64,000 nt of DNA from an uncultured Clostridia bacterium (GCA_945910815.1 CAMDZD010000004.1:62001-126000), one strand, 5' to 3'; shown: positions 9,011-18,224, numbered from the stretch's first letter. Notes: a model not told the origin generated them from the sequence alone. Made by a program: numbers and translations.

Positions 9011-10951
9011 ATGAAAAAGCTTTTTTTATTAATTTTTATTTTCCTGACTCTTTTCAGATTTGATGTTTCCGCAGAATCCTATAATTATAATCAAAGAGGC
9101 GAAACTGTTCTTTCACAGGCAGGATATACTGCTGAAAAAACAGTTTCAGGCGTAGATTTGAAAATTCCTGAATTTAATTCTCCCAGTGATATTTTTATAT
9201 GCGGTGACAGATTTTTTATAGCAGATTCCGGAAACAACAGAATTTTATGCCTTGATATTTCACTCGAAAGAATTATTAAAATATACAACCGTTTCACTAT
9301 GCCTGACGGTTCGGAAACTTTTTTAAAAAATCCAACAGGTATCTTTTCAGATTCGGAAAAAATTTATATTGCCGACAGTGAAAATTCAAGAATACTTGTA
9401 TCTGATTATGACGGAAATATAATTCTTGAAATTAATATTCCCGATGACACTGCATATAATTACAGCACATTTATTCCGCAGAAAGTAATAGCAGACAATT
9501 ACGGAAATATTTATGCCGTTTTAAGCAATGTTTATTCCGGAGCTGTCATGTTCAGTCCGGACGGTGATTTTCTCGGATTTTTCGGTGCCAACCGTAACGA
9601 CGAGCCAAAGGATATTATTCTTGAAAATATAAAGGATATTTTCCGAAGTGACAGCAAGAAATCAAGGCAAAAAAGAAGTATTCCCTCCGGAATTTCCGGC
9701 TTTGATATTGACAATGGAAATTTTATTTATACATGTACATCTTCCGAAAATCAGAATACTGATATTATAAAAAAATTAAATTCTGCCGGACAGAATTTAT
9801 TTATGTATAATACAAATATATTCGGGGATTATCCTGATTTGTATTCAGTACAGGAAAAAAATATGTTCTGCGATATTGATGTTGATGAAAACGGATATAT
9901 TAACTGCCTTGATTTCAGATACGGAAAAATTTTTACATATGATAAAGACTGTAATCTTATGTTTATTTCCGGTGGAAAATCAAGTCAGCTCGGAGGATTT
10001 GAAAGAGTTTCAGCTGTTGAAAGCTATGGAGATAATTTATTCGTTCTTGACAGCATGAAAAATACTGTTACGGTTTTTAAAAAAACAGATTTCGGAAAGC
10101 TTATTGAAAATGCTGAAAGACTTTATAATTCGGGAAAATATTCCGAATCAATTGAGCTTTGGAAAGAAATTCTTGTGAGAGATTCAAATTGTCTTACGGC
10201 TTACAATAAAATTTCATCTGCATTTCTTGTACTCGGCGATTATAGAAACGCTATGAATTATTCAAAACGTGCCGGGCTTTCAGATATATACAACAAAGCC
10301 TTTGAGGGTTGGAGAGAAAATTTTATTTCTGAAAATTTTGGATTTGTTATAATTACTGCAATACTGGTCTGCATTGCTTTATTTAAAATGCCGTTGCTGA
10401 AATTTAAAAGTTCCGTTAAAAATTCGATTTTTATTCTGCTTGTTTTTTTTACGGCAACGATTGCGGACGGAACTCTTTACGGACTGCAGTTCCGTATTGA
10501 GGAACAGAGAGTTTTTAATATAATTCCCTATTTTGTAAAAAGTATCGGAATATTTCTTTTGTGGTGTGTTTCAAACCGTGCATGCGGAACTTTTCTCGGA
10601 GGGTGCGGAACGTTCAGAAATATTTTCATCGGTACTTCAAAGGCTGTTTTGCCTTATATAGCACAGCTTTTTATTAATGTTATTCTTTCGCATGTTCTGA
10701 TACGTGACGAGTATATTTTTATGGAAATAATCCAGATTATCGGAATAATATGGGCGGTTGTACTTGTTTTTAATTCAGTGAGAGAAGTTCATCATTACAG
10801 TTTTAAAGAAACTTTAATTGCTGTTATTATGAATGTTTTCGGGATTGCTGTAATGATTTGTCTTGCAGTGCTTATACTTTGTCTGTTTCAGCAGATTTAT
10901 GTATTTATTCTTTCAATTCTTACTGAAATTTCTTACAGAATAAGGAGCTGA
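9011..10951 (+). CDS. NHL-propeller, TPR and Yip1-like membrane protein
   Basis: The 646-residue product has a signal peptide (1-21). Residues about 40-350 are NHL-type beta-propeller repeats, with F-I-A-D-S-G-N-N-R-I and Y-I-A-D-S-E-N-S-R-I strand pairs near 70 and 115. A tetratricopeptide pair follows (about 365-425, pattern A-x-x-L-Y-x-x-G-K-Y-x-x-S-I-x-x-W). After one anchor helix (about 440-460) come roughly five hydrophobic segments resembling a Yip1-type domain. The propeller and TPR parts would face outside. No enzyme motif is visible. It sits between permease pair 1 and the DUF5696-like lipoprotein and is co-transcribed with both. A scaffold or sensor role is an inference. Confidence 0.68.
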   Translation: MKKLFLLIFIFLTLFRFDVSAESYNYNQRGETVLSQAGYTAEKTVSGVDLKIPEFNSPSDIFICGDRFFIADSGNNRILCLDISLERIIKIYNRFTMPDGSETFLKNPTGIFSDSEKIYIADSENSRILVSDYDGNIILEINIPDDTAYNYSTFIPQKVIADNYGNIYAVLSNVYSGAVMFSPDGDFLGFFGANRNDEPKDIILENIKDIFRSDSKKSRQKRSIPSGISGFDIDNGNFIYTCTSSENQNTDIIKKLNSAGQNLFMYNTNIFGDYPDLYSVQEKNMFCDIDVDENGYINCLDFRYGKIFTYDKDCNLMFISGGKSSQLGGFERVSAVESYGDNLFVLDSMKNTVTVFKKTDFGKLIENAERLYNSGKYSESIELWKEILVRDSNCLTAYNKISSAFLVLGDYRNAMNYSKRAGLSDIYNKAFEGWRENFISENFGFVIITAILVCIALFKMPLLKFKSSVKNSIFILLVFFTATIADGTLYGLQFRIEEQRVFNIIPYFVKSIGIFLLWCVSNRACGTFLGGCGTFRNIFIGTSKAVLPYIAQLFINVILSHVLIRDEYIFMEIIQIIGIIWAVVLVFNSVREVHHYSFKETLIAVIMNVFGIAVMICLAVLILCLFQQIYVFILSILTEISYRIRS

Positions 10952-10954
10952 CTT

Positions 10955-12928
10955 ATGCGGAAAAAAATACTTTCAATATTTGTGATTATAGTTATGATGT
11001 TATCGGGTTCAGCCTGTTCGGAGAATAATTCAGATGTTTCTGTATACAGTGAAAACACAGATTATAATTCTGTTTCTGATTGCAATTTGATTGAAATTGA
11101 AAATAAATATACAGGCTATATATGGGATTGCGGAGATTTTTCAAATATACTTACTTATGGAATACCCTCCGAAAAAAGCATTAAAACTGTAAATTCCGGA
11201 GATGAAAGCAAGTGCAGAGTCAGCATTTCGGAAATTTCCGGAGGAGCTTGCGTTACATATGATTATTATAAAACAGGAATAAAATATTCTGTTGAATATA
11301 CTCAGGAAAAAGATTATTTCAAGGCAAGTATCAGGACTTCTGAAATAGTGGAAAACAGTGACAGACTTGTATTAAAAATATCAGTTCTTCCGCTTTTAGG
11401 TTATGCAAATTCAGATGATGACGGATATTTTGTTATTCCCGACGGTTGCGGTGCTCTGATACGTTTCAGCGACAAGAAAAATTCATATTCACAGAGAGTT
11501 TACGGAGATAATACAGCATTAGTTCCCGATAAAAAAACTGATGATAAAAAACAGATTTATCTCCCTTGCTATGGAGCAGTTAAAAACGGAAATGCTTTCC
11601 TTGCAGTTGCATCAAAAGGAGATTCAAATGTATTTATTAATGCCGATACGGGAGATATTAATACATGTAATTTTTCATTTGTAATACGTGATACCGATAA
11701 TTTTTCAATGACGGATTCTGATATTACTGTTTTTGAAAGCGGAAATATACAATGTGATGATATTGAAGTCAGATATTATCCCATTGAGAAATATAATGCA
11801 GGATATTCTGATATTGCCCGAAAATACCGTGAATACATTATGGAAATTTATAATCTTTCGCCTTTGAGTGAAAATAATGATATTCCGCTTTATATTAATC
11901 TTTATGGCGGTGTGGAAAAGGAAACTTCCGTTATGGGTATTCCGTCGGATAAAAAAATATCCCTTACGGAATACTCGCAGGCTGTTGATATTCTTGAAAA
12001 TTTCAGCAGTAATGATATTCAAAATATAGTTTTGTCTTATTATAACTGGACTGATTCGCAGATATGCCAAAAAATTGATACAAAGGCTGAAACTTCGGAT
12101 ATTCTTGGCACTGAAAAAGAATTTCAGAAACTTATTGATTATTCCGAAAGTGCTGAAATTTATCCCGTTATAGATAATCTGAAATTTTCAGATAAAAAAT
12201 TCAGCGATATGACCGTAAGAATTTCCGGTTCTTATTCAAGGATTGCTGAATACAGTCCGGCATACGGTATACAAGATACTTCGGGAAATTTCCTTTCACT
12301 TCTTTCCCCGAAATGTTTCAGAAAGATTTACAGTGAGCTTGCGGAAAATTATTCATATGACGGAATTTCTCTCGGTGAACTTTCAGTTTCACTTTATGGC
12401 GACTATTCAAGGGAAAAAGTTTCAAGGTATGATACTATGAATTTTGTATGCGAAAGCTGTGAAACTCTTGATAGGAAAATACTTGCATACGGTGCAAATG
12501 CCTATATGTTCCCATATGTTAATCATATTGCTGGAGTTCCCGCTGAATCAAGCAGATTCGATATATTTGATGAGGATATTCCTTTTTATCAGATGACCAT
12601 TCACGGACTTATACCATATTCCTCCGAGGCTGTGAACAGTATGCCTAATCCTGATGATTATATCAGAAAATCCGTTGCTTACGGCAGTTATCTTTTATTT
12701 GATTTTATTTATGAAAATCCGTCAGTTCTTCAGGGTACGGATTTGGAAAAATATTATTATGCGGATTATTCCGGCTGGAGTGACATAGCTGTATCGGCAT
12801 ATAAATACAATTCCGGAAAGCTTGGAAATTTAAAAAACTGCTTTATTGAGGATTATTATATTTCCGGCGAAAATTCATTCACCGTATATTCTGACGGTAC
12901 TGTAATAAAAGAGGTGATTTCTGAATGA
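10955..12928 (+). CDS. Lipoprotein, DUF5696-like, glycosidase-like fold
   Basis: The 657-residue product has a lipoprotein signal (lipobox S-G-S-A-C, Cys21). Residues about 35-290 are beta-rich and resemble the beta-sandwich found in front of many glycosidase barrels, including F-V-I-P-D-G-C-G-A near 160. Residues about 300-600 alternate strands and helices like a TIM barrel, with I-V-L-S-Y-Y-N-W, a G-I-S-L-G-E-L strand end and a late G-L-I-P-Y segment. I assign it to the DUF5696-type family from layout and neighbours; no catalytic residue can be assigned safely. RBS AAGGAG. The stop overlaps the next ATG (ATGA), so it is tightly coupled to permease pair 2. Possible role: glycan cleavage or binding before import. 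Confidence 0.62.
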   Translation: MRKKILSIFVIIVMMLSGSACSENNSDVSVYSENTDYNSVSDCNLIEIENKYTGYIWDCGDFSNILTYGIPSEKSIKTVNSGDESKCRVSISEISGGACVTYDYYKTGIKYSVEYTQEKDYFKASIRTSEIVENSDRLVLKISVLPLLGYANSDDDGYFVIPDGCGALIRFSDKKNSYSQRVYGDNTALVPDKKTDDKKQIYLPCYGAVKNGNAFLAVASKGDSNVFINADTGDINTCNFSFVIRDTDNFSMTDSDITVFESGNIQCDDIEVRYYPIEKYNAGYSDIARKYREYIMEIYNLSPLSENNDIPLYINLYGGVEKETSVMGIPSDKKISLTEYSQAVDILENFSSNDIQNIVLSYYNWTDSQICQKIDTKAETSDILGTEKEFQKLIDYSESAEIYPVIDNLKFSDKKFSDMTVRISGSYSRIAEYSPAYGIQDTSGNFLSLLSPKCFRKIYSELAENYSYDGISLGELSVSLYGDYSREKVSRYDTMNFVCESCETLDRKILAYGANAYMFPYVNHIAGVPAESSRFDIFDEDIPFYQMTIHGLIPYSSEAVNSMPNPDDYIRKSVAYGSYLLFDFIYENPSVLQGTDLEKYYYADYSGWSDIAVSAYKYNSGKLGNLKNCFIEDYYISGENSFTVYSDGTVIKEVISE

Positions 12929-13791
12929 AAAAAAAGCTCCATGGCATTGAATTTATAATTCCATGGCTTATTGGAACAGTTATATTTTTTCTGATACCGC
13001 TTTTTGCATCGCTTTATTATTCTTTCTGCAATGTAAGCATAGATTCTGAAAAAACAGTATGCGAATGGATTTCGCTTGAAAATTACCGCTATATATTTTA
13101 TACTGATGAATATTATACAGATTATCTGCTTGACACTCTTGTTGAAACTCTCTGGAAAACTCCTCTTATTATAATTTTTTCGGTTTTTGTTGCCGTAATT
13201 CTTAATCAGAAATTCAAGGGCAGAACGTTTGCAAGAGCTGTGTTTTTTCTTCCCGTAATAATAGCATCAGGCCCTGTTTACAATATCATAAGCGGAAATA
13301 TTCAAAGTACAGGTAGTGAACAGTTTTCAACAATGTTTTCAGCTGATTTAATAGGCGACCTTATGCGTTTTTTCGGTATCTATGATATATCTGAAAAAAC
13401 TGAAAAAATTATTATTTCAATATCAGATAATATTTTCAGCATAGTATGGAGTTCCGGAATACAGATTCTTATATTTCTTTCGGCTTTGCAGAATATTCCG
13501 CAGTCCGCAAGAGATGTCGCTATTATTGAGGGCGCTGATGCATGGGATTACTTCTGGAAAGTAACAGTTCCATATTTAAGTCCTCTTTTCAAAGTAAACC
13601 TTGTTTTTACTGTTATAGATACTTTTACAAGCCCTGCAAATCCTGTTATGAACCGTATTCTTTCAATGCAGAGTGAATGGAATTACGGAAAGGCTTCCGC
13701 TATGGCATGGATTTATTTCATATCAGTTTTAATTTTTATATGGCTTGCAGTTTTTACTGTCAGAAAGCTTTTCGGTGATTCAGATGACTAA
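12925..13791 (+). CDS. Sugar-type ABC transporter permease, MalF-like (pair 2)
   Basis: The 288-residue product has six membrane helices. Its EAA loop reads A-R-D-V-A-I-I-E-G-A-D-A near 190 and ends in V-T-V-P-Y. The start overlaps the previous stop by four bases (ATGA), and the end overlaps the next start by eight. An insertion of about 40 residues between helices 3 and 4 (around 120-160) is longer than in pair 1, so the two pairs are not recent copies. Substrate unknown; ATPase inferred to lie elsewhere. Confidence 0.9.
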   Translation: MKKKLHGIEFIIPWLIGTVIFFLIPLFASLYYSFCNVSIDSEKTVCEWISLENYRYIFYTDEYYTDYLLDTLVETLWKTPLIIIFSVFVAVILNQKFKGRTFARAVFFLPVIIASGPVYNIISGNIQSTGSEQFSTMFSADLIGDLMRFFGIYDISEKTEKIIISISDNIFSIVWSSGIQILIFLSALQNIPQSARDVAIIEGADAWDYFWKVTVPYLSPLFKVNLVFTVIDTFTSPANPVMNRILSMQSEWNYGKASAMAWIYFISVLIFIWLAVFTVRKLFGDSDD

Positions 13792-14656
13792 GAGACTTTG
13801 GAACATATTCAGATTTTTTATAATATCCGGACTTGTTTTTATTATAATATATCCGATGATATATATGTTAAGTTGTTCATTCAGAGACAGCATTGATATG
13901 AATGACCCCTCTGTTATGTGGATTCCACGTCATTTTACTTTTGATATTATAAAACAGACTGCTGAAGTTATGGAACTTCCCGAAACACTTCTTAATACAG
14001 TTCTGCTTAATTTAGGTTGTTCGGTGGTTCAGGTTATGGCATGTGCAGTTACGGGATACGGCTTTGCAAGATTTGACTTTTTCGGAAAAAAATTTCTTTT
14101 TGGTATCGTCATAATGATGATTATAGTTCCTCCGCAGATTATATCACTTCCGTTATACGGTAATTTTGTACACCTTAAACTGATAAATTCAAAGCTTGCA
14201 ATGTATCTTCCCGCACTGGCAGGAAACGGAATCCGTTCGGGACTTATGATTTTTATATTCCGTCAGTTTTTCAAGAGACTTCCGAAAGAAATCGAGGATT
14301 CAGCATATATTGACGGTTGCAGTAGGTTCAGGGCATTTGTTTCTGTTATGCTTCCTAATGCCGGTTCAGCAGTTCTGACAGTTTTTCTTTTTTCAGTAGT
14401 ATTTTACTGGAATGATTATTATATCAGTTCAACTTTTTTCACTGATAATCAGACTATTGCACTTATGATTAAAAATCTTGGTTCAAGGCTTTCAGTAAAG
14501 CTTTTTAATAATTCTGCTGTGCAGGTCAGTCCACGTGAACAGATTGTGTGGCTTGAGGCAGGGTGTCTTATATCGGTTACTCCTATGCTTGTTATGTATA
14601 TTTTTTTGCAGAGATATTTTATTGAGGGCATTGAACGTTCCGGAATTGTCGGATAA
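13784..14656 (+). CDS. Sugar-type ABC transporter permease, MalG-like (pair 2)
   Basis: I take the ATG at 13784, six bases after GGTGA, giving 290 residues beginning M-T-K-R-L-W. An in-frame ATG at 13745 would add 13 residues inside the upstream gene and has no RBS. Six membrane helices are visible. The EAA motif is I-E-D-S-A-Y-I-D-G-C near 200, followed by V-M-L-P. It is the last gene of the operon; a terminator begins four bases after the stop. Confidence 0.9.
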   Translation: MTKRLWNIFRFFIISGLVFIIIYPMIYMLSCSFRDSIDMNDPSVMWIPRHFTFDIIKQTAEVMELPETLLNTVLLNLGCSVVQVMACAVTGYGFARFDFFGKKFLFGIVIMMIIVPPQIISLPLYGNFVHLKLINSKLAMYLPALAGNGIRSGLMIFIFRQFFKRLPKEIEDSAYIDGCSRFRAFVSVMLPNAGSAVLTVFLFSVVFYWNDYYISSTFFTDNQTIALMIKNLGSRLSVKLFNNSAVQVSPREQIVWLEAGCLISVTPMLVMYIFLQRYFIEGIERSGIVG

Positions 14657-14659
14657 AAA

Positions 14660-14690
14660 AGGCGGTCTGAAAAAGACCGCCTGATGTTTT
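14660..14690. terminator. Terminator shared by converging genes
   Basis: An 8-bp perfect stem GGCGGTCT/AGACCGCC with loop GAAAA. On the plus strand TGATGTTTTTATTTT follows it; on the minus strand TTTTTTATCC follows it. It lies between the permease operon and the convergent dockerin gene and can work in both directions. Confidence 0.85.
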
Positions 14691-14694
14691 TATT

Positions 14695-16311
14695 TTAAAG
14701 ATTTTCAATTTTTCCTGCGAGATACTGCTGAATCATAAGTGAATCGTTTGCAGTCAGACCGTCACCTGTGTTGTGAACGTCGCCGTTGATGATTCTCTGT
14801 TCAGCATTTATGGGATTTAATTCTGAATTTGCAACGTATGCGGAAATTGTTACAGAATCGGCAATATCCATTTCTCCGTCAGCATTTACATCGCCTTTTA
14901 TTTCGGCTGTGTAGAGATTTTCAATATATTCATCATCAAATGACGGGGCAAATGTGGGCGGTATAATAGCCGGAATATCTTGAATTAAACTGTAACTGAT
15001 GATATTTTCATCTTTCTGAATTGATTTCAGCAGTGAAACTTTATCAGAGGTCATAACAGAGTAGAATTTTTCATTTTCATCACATTCATAACGCTCTGTG
15101 TAGTATTCATCAATTTGTAAATCAGGATATTTTTCCTTCATTTCTTCTTCTGTCATATCCGTCTTAATCAGGATTCCATGAATAGAAAAGTCTATTTTTG
15201 TTATTTCATATCCCTTGTCAACGGAAACGATTTTATCATTTTTTTTCATATTGCTAAGAAGTGAGTCATCATAGTATTGCCATGCACTTTTAAGCCAGTA
15301 TGTTGTGTCATTTGTTTTCTGCAAATAATAATCGGAAAATCCAATATCATCTGGAAGAAGTTCAGTTCCCTTTTTAACTGTGATATATATTCCGTATTCT
15401 GATTTTTCATATATATCTGAACTGTAATCAGTTATAACAGATACGCTTTTGTTGTCAGAAGTTTTTTCCACATAAGCGTTTTTGCCCTCAAAATAGGATA
15501 CTATATCATTCATAAAGCCTGTTTCGGGAACGGGTTCTGTGAAATTATACAAAGAATTTCCTGTGCCGATTGATTCACCGAGTTCCGAATAATCCTGAAC
15601 CGGAAGTTCAAGAGATAAGTTTTCATCTCCGTACTGTTCAATAAGTGACATGTATGTTTCATAGAGTTCGCTGTAATAGTAATTGACAGATATTTCCCTT
15701 CCTGTGTAGTCGTCTGAAAGTGTCCTGAAATATTTCTGATGAGTAAGCTTTACTGTATTGTCATCAACAGGAGTTATTACGAAATTCGGAAAATCTTCTT
15801 CATTGAGAGTTGCATTTTTTACGATGATTTCCGCATATTTAATAACATTGTCCTGACCTGCCGGACAAATCTGTTCGATATGGAAAATATCATCATGTTT
15901 GCTTAAAACCTCTGCAACTTCCGGATAAAGTTCATTCATAAGAGTTTCACGGCTTTCTGTTAAATCCTCTGACGGAACTATTACATAGCGTCCGTATTCA
16001 TCAGTTCCTGTGCAGATTAAGCCGTATGGATTAATTATTCCGTTAATGTCAGGAGAACGTGTTCCTTTCATAGTTACAGTCATATAAGGTGTACCGCATT
16101 TTACAGCACCCATTTTTTTCTGACCGAGACAATAGTAAACATCGCCGTCTGTTTTCTCGATGTATGCATCTTCACCGTAAAAATTTCGGATTATTCTTGC
16201 GGGAACTTCAGGAATATCGTCAACTGTCATTGCTGATGAAATCATCGGAACAGCTGATACTGCTGTAAGCGTTAAGGCTGTAAGAAGTGAAATAATTCTT
16301 GATTTTTTCAT
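14695..16311 (-). CDS. Secreted dockerin protein with two copies of an unknown module
   Basis: The start is the ATG at 16311, seven bases from a perfect AAAGGAGG; an in-frame upstream start at 16341 has none. The 538-residue product has a signal peptide (cleavage near 27). It ends in a type I dockerin (472-538): first calcium loop D-V-N-A-D-G-E-M-D-I-A-D, second loop D-V-H-N-T-G-D-G-L-T-A-N-D with one inserted residue, as in ruminococcal dockerins. The rest contains two related halves, marked by F-Y-G-E-D-A-Y-I-E-K-T (44-54) and Y-F-E-G-K-N-A-Y-V-E-K-T (273-284). No glycosidase or peptidase motif was recognised. The dockerin predicts binding to a cohesin on a scaffoldin. Own promoter at 16414-16442. 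Confidence 0.85.
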   Translation of the reverse strand: MKKSRIISLLTALTLTAVSAVPMISSAMTVDDIPEVPARIIRNFYGEDAYIEKTDGDVYYCLGQKKMGAVKCGTPYMTVTMKGTRSPDINGIINPYGLICTGTDEYGRYVIVPSEDLTESRETLMNELYPEVAEVLSKHDDIFHIEQICPAGQDNVIKYAEIIVKNATLNEEDFPNFVITPVDDNTVKLTHQKYFRTLSDDYTGREISVNYYYSELYETYMSLIEQYGDENLSLELPVQDYSELGESIGTGNSLYNFTEPVPETGFMNDIVSYFEGKNAYVEKTSDNKSVSVITDYSSDIYEKSEYGIYITVKKGTELLPDDIGFSDYYLQKTNDTTYWLKSAWQYYDDSLLSNMKKNDKIVSVDKGYEITKIDFSIHGILIKTDMTEEEMKEKYPDLQIDEYYTERYECDENEKFYSVMTSDKVSLLKSIQKDENIISYSLIQDIPAIIPPTFAPSFDDEYIENLYTAEIKGDVNADGEMDIADSVTISAYVANSELNPINAEQRIINGDVHNTGDGLTANDSLMIQQYLAGKIENL

Positions 16312-16318
16312 AAAGATT

Positions 16319-16326
16319 CCTCCTTT
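16319..16326 (-). promoter_or_regulatory. RBS that decides the dockerin gene start
   Basis: AAAGGAGG on the minus strand, seven bases from the ATG at 16311. It rules out the longer in-frame start. Confidence 0.9.
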
Positions 16327-16413
16327 GATTTTTTCTTTCACTATGTATACGGTTCAGACTTCCTTTTTACTTCATAATTTCTGAAAATTTTTATTTCTAA
16401 TTTTTGTACTTAT

Positions 16414-16442
16414 ATTATATAATTTTTTTCAACATATATCAA
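16414..16442 (-). promoter_or_regulatory. Promoter of the dockerin gene
   Basis: On the minus strand TTGATA (16442-16437) and TATAAT (16419-16414) are 17 bases apart. It lies about 100 bases upstream of the ATG, leaving a leader with no clear structure. Confidence 0.72.
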
Positions 16443-16498
16443 TAGTTGTATTTAACAAAAAAATGTATGTTTTTTGTGGCTTTTGACAATATAAAAAA

Positions 16499-18163
16499 TT
16501 ATTCTGCTGTATTTATATAGCTTGCCGGATTGACACACATACCGCTTTCCCTTACTTCAAAATGACAGTGATTTCCTGTTGAATCTCCTGTACTTCCGAC
16601 ACATGCTATAAGCTGTCCTCTTGTAACGGTCTGACCCTCTGCAACGTAAAGACCACTGCAGTGACCGTATAATGTTTCATAGCCGTCAAGATGGTCAATC
16701 ATTACAAAATAACCGTATCCGCCGGTATTCCAGCCAGATGCGACAACGACTCCGTCAGCAGCGGCATATATATCAGTTCCGGCAGGTGCAGCAATATCCA
16801 TTCCTTTGTGATTTCTGTCGCTTATAAACGGGTCACTTATAAATCCTCCGTCAACAGGCCATGCGAATTTTCCCGAACCTGTAAGCACTGTATCTTCACT
16901 TGCAGGCTTTGCGGTATATGTTCCTATTCCGATTTGCTCAACGATTGGTTCTTTAGTAATCACACTGCTTAAAACCTTTCTTGAACGTTCCGCACCGTCA
17001 ATATATGTAACTTCAATTTTATTCTGCTTTTCGCCTCTTGAACCCTTAACAAGCAGTTCGCTTTTTCCTAAATTTATTTCACTTGTTTCAACTTCTACTG
17101 TTTCATAATCTATAAAAGATGTTGTTTCAAGCTCTCTTATATACTGTATCGGGATAAAGCTTTCCGATTCGAGAACTTTTATAACTGTTCCGGCAACAAG
17201 TGATTCATCGTCATTAAGAGAGGGATTTAATTCCTTGAGTTTTTCCTCAGTCATATTGTATTTCTGGCACACACTGACAATTGAATCCGCCGGCTGTACG
17301 ACATAACTGCCTGTAACGTAATTTTTTGCGGTTAATTTTTTTATTGCCTCATCTTCTGATATTACGCTTTCAGTGAGATATATTCCTTCGACATAATCAA
17401 TGCTTTTGCTGTAACGCATATCTCTTATTTCGCCGTCAACCTTATAGTCAAGCAGATTTTTTGTCATAGTATCTGAAACCTTGTTTTTATCACGGACTGC
17501 ACCTATAAACTGACCGTCAACATATATTCCGTAAGCCTCTGCAAGTTCCCTGTTCGATTCGGAAAGCATTTTGTTTGCAAGTTGCTGGGTACTCATAAAG
17601 CTGTCATCTTCAGAAATTATTTTAAGTGAAAATTTCGGTGAAAATTCAATATATTCGTTATTATCAACATATGATATTCTTTTCTGTACTTCCTTTGCAG
17701 CCTCATCAAATTCGGATTCTTCGGATATAATTCCGAGATTTTTTCCGTTGTATTCAACGCTTATTCCGTATTCAAGACCCGTTCCGTAACGGATTATTCC
17801 TATAAGAAATGCTACTGAAAATATGGGTAAAATATAGTTGAATGCAGTGCATACAATTCCCTCATCTGAAAATAAATATCTGAAAATACTTCTGAAAATT
17901 TCTGCTATAAATTTCCCTGTACCCTGTTTTTTTGCATTTTTTATTGATTTTCCGAGTTCAGCGGTAAATTTCATTTTTCTTTTGAAAGGGCTGAATATAA
18001 ATTTAATTATGTTTATGATTCCTTTCAGAATTTCGGTGATAAATCTTACAGTACCATGGCATAGTGCTGAAATAAATTTTACAATAAGCTTTAATGATGA
18101 TTTTATTATTTCTATACTGTTTTCACCGAATCCTGCAATAAAATCTGAAAATTCGTTTAACAA
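16499..18163 (-). CDS. Membrane-anchored M23 peptidoglycan endopeptidase with LysM and G5 domains
   Basis: The 554-residue product begins with an amphipathic, basic, Phe/Ile-rich region (1-85), then one membrane helix (about 103-123). An unassigned domain (130-270) follows, then a LysM repeat (about 283-330; Y-V-V-Q-P-A-D-S-I opening, N-P-S-L core), a G5 domain (about 345-410) and a C-terminal M23 domain (about 425-550). The metal and catalytic signatures H-K-G-M-D, G-H-C and H-C-H-F-E are present, so it should be active. LysM and G5 bind cell wall, and M23 cuts peptide cross-links. The layout resembles sporulation or division M23 proteins, but the precise role cannot be read. Own promoter at 18196-18224. 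Confidence 0.92.
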   Translation of the reverse strand: MLNEFSDFIAGFGENSIEIIKSSLKLIVKFISALCHGTVRFITEILKGIINIIKFIFSPFKRKMKFTAELGKSIKNAKKQGTGKFIAEIFRSIFRYLFSDEGIVCTAFNYILPIFSVAFLIGIIRYGTGLEYGISVEYNGKNLGIISEESEFDEAAKEVQKRISYVDNNEYIEFSPKFSLKIISEDDSFMSTQQLANKMLSESNRELAEAYGIYVDGQFIGAVRDKNKVSDTMTKNLLDYKVDGEIRDMRYSKSIDYVEGIYLTESVISEDEAIKKLTAKNYVTGSYVVQPADSIVSVCQKYNMTEEKLKELNPSLNDDESLVAGTVIKVLESESFIPIQYIRELETTSFIDYETVEVETSEINLGKSELLVKGSRGEKQNKIEVTYIDGAERSRKVLSSVITKEPIVEQIGIGTYTAKPASEDTVLTGSGKFAWPVDGGFISDPFISDRNHKGMDIAAPAGTDIYAAADGVVVASGWNTGGYGYFVMIDHLDGYETLYGHCSGLYVAEGQTVTRGQLIACVGSTGDSTGNHCHFEVRESGMCVNPASYINTAE

Positions 18164-18195
18164 GAAAATTACTCCTTTTTTATATGATACTAAAT

Positions 18196-18224
18196 ATTAT
18201 AACGATATATAAGAAAAAAATCAA
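18196..18224 (-). promoter_or_regulatory. Promoter of the M23 peptidase gene
   Basis: Minus strand TTGATT (18224-18219), 17 bases, TATAAT (18201-18196), 33 bases before the ATG. It separates this gene from luxS upstream, although no strong terminator was seen after luxS. Confidence 0.75.

Noticed and set aside
11705..12070. Minus-strand 121-codon frame inside the DUF5696-like gene
   Set aside because: Antisense shadow with Ile/Arg-rich composition and no RBS.
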